Shown: one piece after another, positions 1 through 6,426 of the stretch
Layout of the letters: each line of letters begins with the position of its first letter
Numbering within the stretch: the first letter of the stretch is position 1
Assembly (NCBI GenBank): GCA_026387845.1
Contig: JAPLKX010000202.1
Span: 1 to 7,885 of the forward strand
Direction: 5' to 3'
Length of the DNA: 7,885 bases
Origin: Candidatus Hydrogenedentota bacterium
GTDB taxonomy: Bacteria; Hydrogenedentota; Hydrogenedentia; Hydrogenedentales; SLHB01
Notes under the pieces: model-generated
What the model was told of the DNA's origin: nothing
The model's database searches: none
Seen by the model: only the letters and a program-made list of their open reading frames with translations
Made by a program: the position numbers and the translations under genes

Positions 1-822
1 CTGCACGTTTCCCATGATCATCAGTTCGATGATGTCGGCGGGTGTGGCCCATTCTGTCTGCTCGGGATCAGGAGGGGGCACGATCCGAATCGCGGTCCCC
101 ATGCCGCGAACCGCGTCCGCCTCACTCATGACTCGCCGAACCGCATCGAGGTCACTCTTGCGTTTTTCACTGTCCTTGCTGAGCGCTGCGAACTTTTCCT
201 TAAGCTCAGGCGCTTTCGCGAGAACCTCCCTGAACCGCACTTCGGTTTTGCCTGGGAAAATGTCTGTGAAAACGTCGCGCCCAACATCAAACTTGAGCCG
301 GGCGAAATCAAGGTACGAAGCCAGCAGTTCAAAGTCGTGGACGTTGTTGGCAAGGTTGATCACCTGATTCTCAAGCAGTGACCGCGTGCCCTGGTTGGCC
401 CCATATTGCCCGGCGAGTTCATACAGCCGATCCCTGGCCGGCGCAAGCTCCTCATATGAATACCGGTCGCGCCGGCTCTTCTCCGGCAGGCCCAGCGCCA
501 CGATGACGTCGCTGTTATCAACTACGAACGTCTCGTAGCGGGCGGCTTCCTCCGGGAAAAACAGGCAATCGAGCAGCCACGCGAGCGCGGAGCCGCTCCT
601 GCCGTCGCCGTCGCGGAACGACCGCCGCCCGTTGAGTTTGAGCAGCTTGAACCGGGCGTACGTGTCGAGCGGTTTGACCCGCCCTTCGTCCTGCACGGGC
701 AGCGCGGCGAACAGCTTCAGCGTTTCATCGTCCCAACGGCGCTCACCGGCGCGGGAGGTTGGCGCCCATGCCGCAGAAACCGCGAGCGCGACAAACAGGA
801 GAAGTCTGGCTGCGCGCATCAT
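1..822 (-). CDS. ccsA: CcsA-type cytochrome c biogenesis protein, N-terminal part (partial)
   Basis: Open frame of 274 codons from ATG at 822 to the left edge with no stop, so the 3' part lies outside the window. CcsA works with ResB in system II to carry heme across the membrane and attach it to apocytochrome c. Seen: a signal-like N-terminus (hydrophobic residues about 7-20, then SRA-GE near 23-27), then a soluble, charged region opening with LPVQDEGRVKPLDTYAR (residues 41-57), which I recognise from the exported N-terminal extension of CcsA homologs in Planctomycetes, Verrucomicrobia and Bacteroidetes. The membrane core with the WxWD heme-handling motif would lie beyond position 1 and cannot be seen. 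The start at 822 overlaps the resB stop as ATGA, which argues for translational coupling; a second ATG follows at 819. The assignment rests on this N-terminal pattern plus the ResB neighbour. Confidence 0.72.
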   Translation of the reverse strand, partial: MMRAARLLLFVALAVSAAWAPTSRAGERRWDDETLKLFAALPVQDEGRVKPLDTYARFKLLKLNGRRSFRDGDGRSGSALAWLLDCLFFPEEAARYETFVVDNSDVIVALGLPEKSRRDRYSYEELAPARDRLYELAGQYGANQGTRSLLENQVINLANNVHDFELLASYLDFARLKFDVGRDVFTDIFPGKTEVRFREVLAKAPELKEKFAALSKDSEKRKSDLDAVRRVMSEADAVRGMGTAIRIVPPPDPEQTEWATPADIIELMIMGNVQ

Positions 823-1898
823 GTTTCCACCTTCACGCGTTGCGCCAGCAGGTACCGCAACAGCTTTTGGCCGAGATGCAGCGTCAGCCCGAGCGTTATG
901 ACGAGGCACGCCCACAGCGGCAGTTTGTCAGCCGGGTTGCGCACTACCGCCAGCGTCGAGTAGAGCCGCTCGCTCGATCCTGCGCCCGCCTGTCCCCACG
1001 ATGATTGATAAAATGTGTAGCCGTTGTGGCGCAACGGTTCGTTCATACTGATCCGCGCCGGTTGTTCAATCCCGCTTTCAATTTTCGTGACGTCGCTGCG
1101 GAACAGTTTGGGCTGGTTGGTGCCGGGGTGGAGTTCGCGGGTGAACTTGTCCAGCTGGATCGTAAACGGCAGCGGCCACCGGCCCCGGCGCAACTCGATC
1201 GCGTAACTCTTGCCCGCCACGTCAACCGCGGCCGGCTCGCTGCCTGCCCACAGAATTCTCTCCTGGGCAGCGCCTGTGTCTTTGGGCAGAACGGCGGCGC
1301 GGATTGAGGGCAAGACAACTTCTTGCGTGGCGCGCGCAGCCGGATCATAGCCGGTCAGCATCAGTTCAAAGGGAATGTTGGCGAAATAGAATGTGCCGGT
1401 GCGGCCGCCGCGCAACATTTGAAAATTTCCGCCACGGATGATGTATTCGGTGACCGGCTCGCTGCCGCCGGCCTCCCGCACGCCGATCTCCCAGTCGCGC
1501 TCACTCGAGAACTCCCCGGCGCTCTCGCCCTCGTAGAGCGTCACGGAGCCGGACTGCGCGTATTGGTAACTGATGAAGGCCCCCGCCAGCAGCATCAGGA
1601 TCCCAACGTGCCCAAGCAGGATGCCCAGACGCCGCCAGTCTTTCCGCACGCGGACCACGCCGCCCAGCAGGAGGTTGACGAACGTCAGCCCCATCACCAG
1701 GTAGCCGCCGGGCAGCGGGATCGGCAACACCCCAAGAAGCCAGTGAATCAGAAAGAACGAAGCGAAATATTTTTGCTGCGCCTGGTACAGGCCATGCTCG
1801 ACTTGGTACAGGGTGCCAAGAAGCGTGAGCACGAAAAGGAGCAGAAACAACACGCACGACAGTTCATACGACGACAGGATCCTGAAAGCCTTTTTCAT
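819..1898 (-). CDS. resB: ResB/Ccs1 family cytochrome c biogenesis protein
   Basis: A 359-residue membrane protein of system II cytochrome c maturation, partner of CcsA in heme delivery and apocytochrome handling on the outer face of the cytoplasmic membrane. Seen: membrane segments at about residues 15-33, 60-83, 90-112 and 326-347, with a large extracytoplasmic domain (about 113-325) between the last two. His97 in LGHVG and His341 in TLHLGQKL sit in membrane segments where ResB proteins carry conserved histidines. MNEPLRHNGYTFYQSSW (285-301) is the ResB hallmark. The frame extends upstream to 2033, but the ATG at 1898 is chosen because it overlaps the lipoprotein stop as ATGA and begins MKKAFRILSSYELS, directly before the first membrane segment; the extra 45 residues would be read inside the lipoprotein gene. 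The stop overlaps ccsA as ATGA. Length is shorter than the ResB of Bacillus-type systems, typical of the compact form paired with a long CcsA. Confidence 0.9.
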   Translation of the reverse strand: MKKAFRILSSYELSCVLFLLLFVLTLLGTLYQVEHGLYQAQQKYFASFFLIHWLLGVLPIPLPGGYLVMGLTFVNLLLGGVVRVRKDWRRLGILLGHVGILMLLAGAFISYQYAQSGSVTLYEGESAGEFSSERDWEIGVREAGGSEPVTEYIIRGGNFQMLRGGRTGTFYFANIPFELMLTGYDPAARATQEVVLPSIRAAVLPKDTGAAQERILWAGSEPAAVDVAGKSYAIELRRGRWPLPFTIQLDKFTRELHPGTNQPKLFRSDVTKIESGIEQPARISMNEPLRHNGYTFYQSSWGQAGAGSSERLYSTLAVVRNPADKLPLWACLVITLGLTLHLGQKLLRYLLAQRVKVET

Positions 1899-2497
1899 CG
1901 CCCCAGCGCCCCCAGCGATTTGCAGAACGACACGAAACGATCCTTCTCGGCCCGCACCGCTTGTTCGGGGCCCGTCATCTTGGCGAACAGCGTCTCGCTG
2001 TCGAGCTCGACCACAGCCCCCAGCAACATCCATCCCGGTTTAGCTTCGCCGTTCATTCCCTGGAACTGTCCCGCCGCTTCGACCAGCGCGGCTTGCCGGC
2101 CCAGCATTTCAATCTGCGGCATCTGCACCAGCTCTTCGGGCGTGGCGGGCGGCAACCCGACTTGGCCGCGCCACCGGTTGACGTTGGCCTCGATACCACC
2201 GGCGTTGCCGGAGAGGCTCGTCACGTAGCAGTCGACGTCTCCGTTGCCGGCGACGGAGAACGTCGCAATCCGCATCGGGCGTGGCGAGGAGAGGACCCAA
2301 CCCTCGGGCAATTGCCACTGGAAGGGGGCGGTATCATCGGCCGCAGGATGAGCGTGGCCGGCCGGCAACCCAGCCGGCGGAGCGGCAACGGGATTGACGC
2401 GGCGCGTTTCGGTAATTTCCTTTCGGAAACCGCCTTGCCCGCAGCCTGCCAGAACGAGCGTTAGAATGAAAAAACACGCACCGAATAACTTGAACAT
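1895..2497 (-). CDS. Uncharacterised lipoprotein upstream of resB
   Basis: A 200-residue predicted lipoprotein of unknown function. Seen: a hydrophobic signal (residues 3-16) ending in the lipobox LAGC with Cys19 as the lipid-anchored residue, then a Pro/Ala/His-rich linker (36-58, including LPAGHAHP), then a folded domain with LPEGWVLSSPRPMRIATF (63-80), GNAGGIEANVNRWRGQVGLPP (about 97-117) and a C-terminal FCKSLG. I have met this NVNRWRGQ-type domain as an unnamed protein beside ResB genes in Planctomycetes and Verrucomicrobia; I know of no tested function. The start has GAGGT at 2501-2505, close to the ATG, and the end overlaps resB by ATGA, so the protein is made together with ResB and CcsA. 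By location, a role in extracytoplasmic heme or apocytochrome handling is possible but is inference only. No CxxCH heme motif is present. Confidence 0.85.
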   Translation of the reverse strand: MFKLFGACFFILTLVLAGCGQGGFRKEITETRRVNPVAAPPAGLPAGHAHPAADDTAPFQWQLPEGWVLSSPRPMRIATFSVAGNGDVDCYVTSLSGNAGGIEANVNRWRGQVGLPPATPEELVQMPQIEMLGRQAALVEAAGQFQGMNGEAKPGWMLLGAVVELDSETLFAKMTGPEQAVRAEKDRFVSFCKSLGALGR

Positions 2498-2562
2498 TGC
2501 ACCTCAAGCATCATGATCCGGGAAAGGACCGCTGCCGGAGCCCAGGCTGGAACTCTAGCTGC

Positions 2563-2591
2563 ATTATCGAGTCAACCGGGTTGCAATACAA
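2563..2591 (-). promoter_or_regulatory. Candidate promoter for the lipoprotein-resB-ccsA operon
   Basis: On the minus strand TTGTAT (2591-2586) and GATAAT (2568-2563) are separated by exactly 17 bases. The -10 matches the sigma-70 consensus in five of six positions, the -35 only in three. Predicted transcription start is near 2556, giving a leader of about 60 bases before the lipoprotein ATG. The 119-base gap before the lipoprotein gene otherwise shows no strong terminator. Confidence 0.35.
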
Positions 2592-2616
2592 ATGGTGCGG
2601 TGTAAAAACTCATTAT

Positions 2617-3171
2617 TCACACCGATGGATTGATGGAGGGAGACAGCCCAAAGGCTTCAGTCGCGCGCGCCACAAATTCCTCAGGCGAGTCCGGAGAAAT
2701 GACGAAAAGGCCCTGGCTTACGGTGCGAATCAGAACCAACGATTTCGTATTGGTCATGTAAGCGCGGAATGCTCCCAACTGCTTGCACCTGAAACGCCCC
2801 CAACTTCCCAGGAAACCTCCGACGCCAAACGTGCGTATGCATCCGCGCAAAACGCTTGCCTCAATGCGCTCCAAAGATACTATTTGCTGCGCCGGCAGAA
2901 CCACGGGCGCATGCTTGCGCCTGACAATACGCAGATCCTCTCGTGTAACCACGGCGCCTTTCGGCGCATAGCCGGCCAAAACGAAGAGGAGGGGAAGGTC
3001 GGCGAAAACGACGACTCCAATCAGAAGGGCTATTGTCTGCCCTGCGGCGAAGTATGCAATCAAGCAGCCGATTAGTGGAAGAACCAAAGCAGCACACACG
3101 ATCACCATAACGGCTATCGTGGTGCGTCGTTCCGCAGTCCCCAGTGTGAATGCAAAGAAAATATCAGCCAC
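2617..3171 (-). CDS. Two-TM membrane protein with bacterial PH-like domain
   Basis: A 184-residue protein of unknown role. Seen: two membrane segments at about residues 18-41 and 46-67, then a cytoplasmic-looking domain from about 70 to 174. The pattern RTFGVGGFLGSWGRF (113-127), followed by LGAFRAYMTNTKSLVLIRT (132-150) and FVISPDSPEEF (156-166), fits the bacterial PH-like domain family found after two membrane helices (PF10882-like); this is from memory of the family. The frame can be opened at TTG 3192, but GTG 3171 is preferred because GAGGG stands 7 bases upstream. Codon use looks less GC-biased than in the heme genes. It is 119 bases from the lipoprotein gene and its functional link to cytochrome maturation is unclear; it may be an independent transcription unit. 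Confidence 0.72.
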   Translation of the reverse strand: MADIFFAFTLGTAERRTTIAVMVIVCAALVLPLIGCLIAYFAAGQTIALLIGVVVFADLPLLFVLAGYAPKGAVVTREDLRIVRRKHAPVVLPAQQIVSLERIEASVLRGCIRTFGVGGFLGSWGRFRCKQLGAFRAYMTNTKSLVLIRTVSQGLFVISPDSPEEFVARATEAFGLSPSINPSV

Positions 3172-3178
3172 TTTTCTG

Positions 3179-3183
3179 CCCTC
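3179..3183 (-). promoter_or_regulatory. Ribosome binding site deciding the PH-domain gene start
   Basis: GAGGG on the minus strand, 7 bases before GTG 3171. It lies inside the coding sequence if TTG 3192 were used, so it argues for the shorter protein. Confidence 0.6.
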
Positions 3184-3230
3184 AGAAAACAAACGGCCCG
3201 GGATTTACCAAGCTGCCGGACAATTGAGGT

Positions 3231-3260
3231 TTGCCCGGCATAAACAGCCGGATATATAAT
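3231..3260 (+). promoter_or_regulatory. Candidate sigma-70 promoter for the heme operon
   Basis: TTGCCC (3231-3236) and a perfect TATAAT (3255-3260) are separated by 18 bases in the AT-rich divergent gap. Transcription would start near 3267, giving a leader of about 70 bases before sirC. A second -10 phase, TATATA at 3253-3258, gives a 16-base spacer. The leader contains a short GCAGT/ACTGC hairpin (3299-3314) with a T-rich loop, too weak to call a riboswitch or terminator. Confidence 0.5.
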
Positions 3261-3270
3261 ACGTTAACGT
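3261..3270. promoter_or_regulatory. 10-bp perfect palindrome at the predicted transcription start
   Basis: ACGTTAACGT is a perfect inverted repeat directly after the TATAAT box and would cover the transcription start. A dimeric repressor bound here would block the heme operon, and it is also close to any promoter of the divergent PH-domain gene. The site is seen; the operator role is inferred from position only. Confidence 0.3.
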
Positions 3271-3326
3271 CATATTTACAGGCGCGTTGGTTAGTTTAGC
3301 AGTTTTTTCACTGCACGTCTATTCTT

Positions 3327-3331
3327 GAGGT
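3327..3331 (+). promoter_or_regulatory. Ribosome binding site deciding the sirC start
   Basis: GAGGT; its GAGG core is 6 bases before ATG 3337. The alternative TTG at 3334 is only 3 bases from it, so the ATG is preferred. Confidence 0.6.
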
Positions 3332-3336
3332 AGTTG

Positions 3337-3975
3337 ATGCCCCTCTATCCCTTGGCGTTGAAACTCAGCGGCCGCCGTTGCGTGGTGGTTGGCGGGGGCG
3401 CCGTTGCTGAACGGAAAGTGGCGTCGTTGCTCGAGTGCGGCGCGGACGTTGTGGTCGTTGCGCCGGACGCGACGGACCAGATTCGGGCGTGGTCTGGGTC
3501 GGGCCGGATCAAGTTTTTGGAGCGCCCTTTTGAGCCTTCCGACGTGGCCGGGGCACTGATTGTCATCGCCGCAACAGACGATTCCCGCGTCAACTCCGCC
3601 GTCGCCGACGCCGCGCGGGCTTCGGGCGCGCTGGTGAACGTGGTGGACGTGCCGGAGCTGTGCGATTTTTACGTGCCCGCCTCCGTAACGCGCGGCGACC
3701 TCCAGATCACCATCAGCACGGGCGGCTCGTCGCCCGCGCTCGCCAAGCGCATCCGGATCGATCTCGAGCGCCAGTTCGGGCCGGAGTACGAGTCGTACCT
3801 CGAACTCCTGGCGCGGTTGCGTTCCGAGTTGAAAGCACGCGTGACGGACCGAACGCGGCGCAACGAGGCCGAGGAACAATTCCTCGCGTCGCCCGCGCTC
3901 CAATTGATCGCCGAGGGCCGGCTTAAGGATGCCGAGCAGATCTTAGCCGATTGTTTACGCATGGCGGAGGCCTAG
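3337..3975 (+). CDS. sirC: Precorrin-2 dehydrogenase / probable sirohydrochlorin ferrochelatase
   Basis: A 212-residue stand-alone homolog of the N-terminal half of CysG (Met8/SirC family). It oxidises precorrin-2 to sirohydrochlorin with NAD+ in the cytoplasm; Met8-type members also insert iron to give siroheme. Seen: a Rossmann motif VVVGGGAVAERKV (16-28), ATDDSRVN (79-86), NVVDVPELCDFYVPA (101-115) with Asp104 at the place of the Asp104 shown to matter in CysG, and ISTGGSSPALAKRIR (126-140), followed by a helical C-terminal part. Siroheme is the substrate of AhbA downstream, so this enzyme or an unlinked chelatase must supply it; the sequence alone does not tell whether iron insertion occurs. 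First gene of the operon: one base separates its TAG from hemC, and its last codons hold the hemC ribosome binding site GGAGG (3966-3970). Confidence 0.9.
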   Translation: MPLYPLALKLSGRRCVVVGGGAVAERKVASLLECGADVVVVAPDATDQIRAWSGSGRIKFLERPFEPSDVAGALIVIAATDDSRVNSAVADAARASGALVNVVDVPELCDFYVPASVTRGDLQITISTGGSSPALAKRIRIDLERQFGPEYESYLELLARLRSELKARVTDRTRRNEAEEQFLASPALQLIAEGRLKDAEQILADCLRMAEA

Positions 3976-3976
3976 C

Positions 3977-4906
3977 ATGGACAGGACGATCCGCATCGGC
4001 ACACGCGGCAGCCGACTCGCCCTTCAGCAGACCCAGTGGGTCGTCGAACGCCTGCGCAAGGTCAAGCCCGGCCTCCAGATCGAAACCGAGATCATTCGCA
4101 CCGTCGGCGACCGGGTGCAAGACAAGCCCCTCGACCAACTCAGCGTCCAGGGCGTGTTCACCAAAGAACTCGACCATGCACTCCTCGACGGCGTCGTCGA
4201 CCTCGTCGTACACAGTCTCAAAGACCTGCCTACGGTATCGACGGAGGGCATCGCAATCGCGGCCATCCCCGAACGCGAAGACGCCCGCGACGCCTTCATC
4301 GGCAAACGCGGCGTCCGGCTTGCCGAGTTGCCCAAAGGCGCATCGGTCGGCACGAGCAGCCTGCGGCGCCGCGCCCAGTTGCTCGCCATCCGGTCCGACC
4401 TGCGGCCGACGGAAATCAGGGGCAACATCGACACCCGCCTGCGCAAACTCGAGTTGTCCGACCAGAACTCGGCCATCATCCTGGCCGCCGCGGGCCTGCG
4501 CCGCATCGAACTGCAAAACGTCATCACCGAATACCTCGACTTCGATCAGTGGCTGCCGGCGGCGGGCCAGGGCGCGCTCGCCATCGCCTGCCGCCCCGAC
4601 GATACGGCGGCAAAGCGCGTGGCCGCGGCGCTGGACAATCCCGAAGTGCGCGCTGCCGTCACGGCGGAACGCGCGCTGCTTGCGAAAGTCGAGGGCGGCT
4701 GCCACGTGCCGGTCGGCGCGTACGGCCGCATCGTGCGCGGCGCGCTCGTGCTCGATGGGCTCGTGGCCGCGATCGACGGCAGCCAGGTTGTGCGAAGGCA
4801 GATTAAGGGCGAGCCGGCCGACGCCTGGCAAATCGGCGAACAACTGGGCGAGCGCCTGCTCGCGGAAGGCGGCGCCGACATCCTCGAATCGCTGGAGGGC
4901 CAATAA
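3977..4906 (+). CDS. hemC: Hydroxymethylbilane synthase (porphobilinogen deaminase)
   Basis: A 309-residue full-length enzyme that joins four porphobilinogens into hydroxymethylbilane in the cytoplasm, using a covalent dipyrromethane cofactor. Seen: RIGTRGSRLALQQ (6-18), VHSLKDLP (78-85) with catalytic Asp83, GTSSLRRRAQLL (125-136) with the substrate-binding arginines, RGNIDTRLRKL (148-158), PAAGQGALAIA (194-204) and VEGGCHVPVGAY (238-249), where Cys242 is the cofactor attachment residue. Numbering agrees almost exactly with E. coli HemC (Asp84, Cys242), so nothing is missing. GGAGG at 3966-3970 is 6 bases before the ATG. The stop overlaps the next start as TAATG, coupling it to the cobA-hemD gene whose HemD half closes the ring of its product. 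Confidence 0.97.
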   Translation: MDRTIRIGTRGSRLALQQTQWVVERLRKVKPGLQIETEIIRTVGDRVQDKPLDQLSVQGVFTKELDHALLDGVVDLVVHSLKDLPTVSTEGIAIAAIPEREDARDAFIGKRGVRLAELPKGASVGTSSLRRRAQLLAIRSDLRPTEIRGNIDTRLRKLELSDQNSAIILAAAGLRRIELQNVITEYLDFDQWLPAAGQGALAIACRPDDTAAKRVAAALDNPEVRAAVTAERALLAKVEGGCHVPVGAYGRIVRGALVLDGLVAAIDGSQVVRRQIKGEPADAWQIGEQLGERLLAEGGADILESLEGQ

Positions 4907-6426
4907 TGGAAGGCAAAGTCTGGCTGGTAGGCGCGGGCCCGGGCGACCCCGAACTGATAACGTTCAAGGGGATGATTCGCATCGCGCACGTGGACGTGAT
5001 CGTGTACGACGCCCTGTGCAACCCGAAGCTGCTGTCGAACGCGGCCCCGGACTGCGAGATCATCTTCGTCGGCAAACAGGCCGGCAAACACTCCATGAAA
5101 CAGGACGACATCAATGCACTGCTCGCCGAAAAAGCCCGCGAAGGCAAAAAAGTGTGCCGGCTCAAAGGCGGCGACCCGTTTGTGTTTGGCAGAGGCGGCG
5201 AAGAAGCCCTGTACTTGCAAGAACGTGGCATTCCGTTTGAAGTTGTGCCCGGCGTGACCTCGGCCGTAGCGGTGCCGGCCTACGCGGGCATTCCGGTGAC
5301 GCACCGCAACCTCGCCACCTCCGTCCGAATCGTCACCGGCCATGAAGACCCCACCAAACCCGAGTCCCAACTCGATTGGGCCGAACTAGCCGCCACCTCC
5401 GGAACCCTGGTGTTCCTCATGGGCGTGCACAATCTTGCCGCCATCGCAGAGCGACTGATGACGTTCGGCAAATCCGGCGACACGCCTGTGGCACTTATCG
5501 CCAACGGGACGCTGCCGTCGCAAGAAACCGTCACCGGGACACTGGCAACCATCGCAGTGAAGGCCGAGGCGGAAAACGTCGAGCCGCCCGCCATTCTCGT
5601 GGTGGGCGAAGTCGTTAGTCTGCGCGAGCAACTCCAATGGTTCGAGAAACGTCCGCTGTTCGGGCGGAAGATTGTCGTAACGCGCGCCCGGCCGCAAAGC
5701 AGTGAGTTGTTGGGTAAGCTGCAGGATTTGGGCGCCGATACCATTGAAGCGCCGACGATTCGCATTGAAAACCTCTTTGAGTCTGAACCGATGCAGCAGG
5801 CCGTGCGCGATCTGGGGAAGTTTGACTGGCTGATCTTCACAAGTGCTAACGCGTTAAGGCCGCTTACGCACGCCTTGGTCAGTCAACATCTAGATGCCCG
5901 CGCGTTTGCAGGCGTAAAAGTTGCCGCTATTGGACCCGGCACCGCACGAGAAGTTGTGCAAATGGGCATTTTCCCCGACCTGATCCCCGAGCGCTTTGTC
6001 GCCGAGGCCCTGCTCGAGGAACTGGCCAAGACGCAGCCAATCAAAGGCCAGTCATTCCTCATCCCGCGTTCCGAAATCGCCCGGCCCGACCTCGTCGACG
6101 GCTTGCGCTCTCGCGGCGGGGAAGTCCGCGAGGTCGTGGCATACAAGACGCTGCCGGAACCGTTGCCGGATGACTTGGCCGACCGTCTCGACCGCGGCGA
6201 GATCGATCTCGTCACCTTCACCAGTTCATCCACTGTCACCAACTTTCTGGCCGCGTTGCCGGAAGACCGGCGTTCGGAGTTGGCAAAAAAAGTCAAAGCC
6301 GCCAGCATCGGTCCCGTTACTTCGGATACACTTAAGGCGAACGGAATCGAAATCGTCCTCGAGGCCGCCGAATCTACCATCCCCGGCCTCCTGGCCGCCA
6401 TCGTGGGTCATTTCAGGAAACCCTAA
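4906..6426 (+). CDS. cobA-hemD: CobA-HemD fusion: uroporphyrinogen-III C-methyltransferase / uroporphyrinogen-III synthase
   Basis: A 506-residue bifunctional cytoplasmic protein. The N-terminal SAM-dependent methyltransferase (about 1-240) turns uroporphyrinogen III into precorrin-2: VGAGPGDPELIT (8-19), RLKGGDPFVFGRGGEE (85-100), VVPGVTSA (113-120), GIPVTHR (128-134) and TLVFLMGV (167-174) are all present. The HemD half (about 252-500) cyclises hydroxymethylbilane: GRKIVVTRAR (253-262), FDWLIFTSANAL (306-317), VAAIGPGTA (339-347), VAYKTLPEP (411-419), LVTFTSSSTVTNF (435-447) and ASIGPVTSDTL (466-476). Such fusions are common in bacteria and couple HemD's product to siroheme synthesis. GGAGGG (4894-4899) precedes the ATG by 6 bases. 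By eye the first part of the HemD half is less GC-rich than its flanks. The stop forms TAATG with the next frame, as at the hemC junction. Confidence 0.96.
   Translation: MEGKVWLVGAGPGDPELITFKGMIRIAHVDVIVYDALCNPKLLSNAAPDCEIIFVGKQAGKHSMKQDDINALLAEKAREGKKVCRLKGGDPFVFGRGGEEALYLQERGIPFEVVPGVTSAVAVPAYAGIPVTHRNLATSVRIVTGHEDPTKPESQLDWAELAATSGTLVFLMGVHNLAAIAERLMTFGKSGDTPVALIANGTLPSQETVTGTLATIAVKAEAENVEPPAILVVGEVVSLREQLQWFEKRPLFGRKIVVTRARPQSSELLGKLQDLGADTIEAPTIRIENLFESEPMQQAVRDLGKFDWLIFTSANALRPLTHALVSQHLDARAFAGVKVAAIGPGTAREVVQMGIFPDLIPERFVAEALLEELAKTQPIKGQSFLIPRSEIARPDLVDGLRSRGGEVREVVAYKTLPEPLPDDLADRLDRGEIDLVTFTSSSTVTNFLAALPEDRRSELAKKVKAASIGPVTSDTLKANGIEIVLEAAESTIPGLLAAIVGHFRKP

Noticed and set aside
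819..2033. Longer resB start at 2033
   Set aside because: It would add 45 residues of Gly/Arg-rich sequence read inside the lipoprotein gene; the ATGA overlap at 1898 gives a normal ResB N-terminus.
1323..2228. 301-codon plus-strand frame opposite resB and the lipoprotein gene
   Set aside because: It is antisense to two well-supported genes and has no recognisable domain or ribosome binding site; the composition explains the openness.
2598..2624. Inverted repeat CGGTGT/ACACCG around the stop of the PH-domain gene, as a terminator
   Set aside because: The stem is only 6 bp, the loop is 15 bases and no T-run follows; it also overlaps the stop codon.
3299..3314. GCAGT-loop-ACTGC hairpin in the sirC leader, as a riboswitch or attenuator
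   Set aside because: A single 5-bp stem in a leader of about 70 bases; no conserved riboswitch core and no alternative structure visible.
3951..5240. Long plus-strand frame of 429 codons over hemC and the start of cobA, plus long minus-strand frames at 3923-4903 and 4546-5370
   Set aside because: They are out-of-frame shadows of GC-rich genes; their translations are Arg/Ala/Ser-rich or lack any family motif, while hemC and cobA-hemD carry every expected motif.
5690..5960. Less GC-rich stretch in the HemD half, as sign of recombination
   Set aside because: Judged only by eye; the reading frame and HemD motifs run through without a break, so local composition drift is enough.
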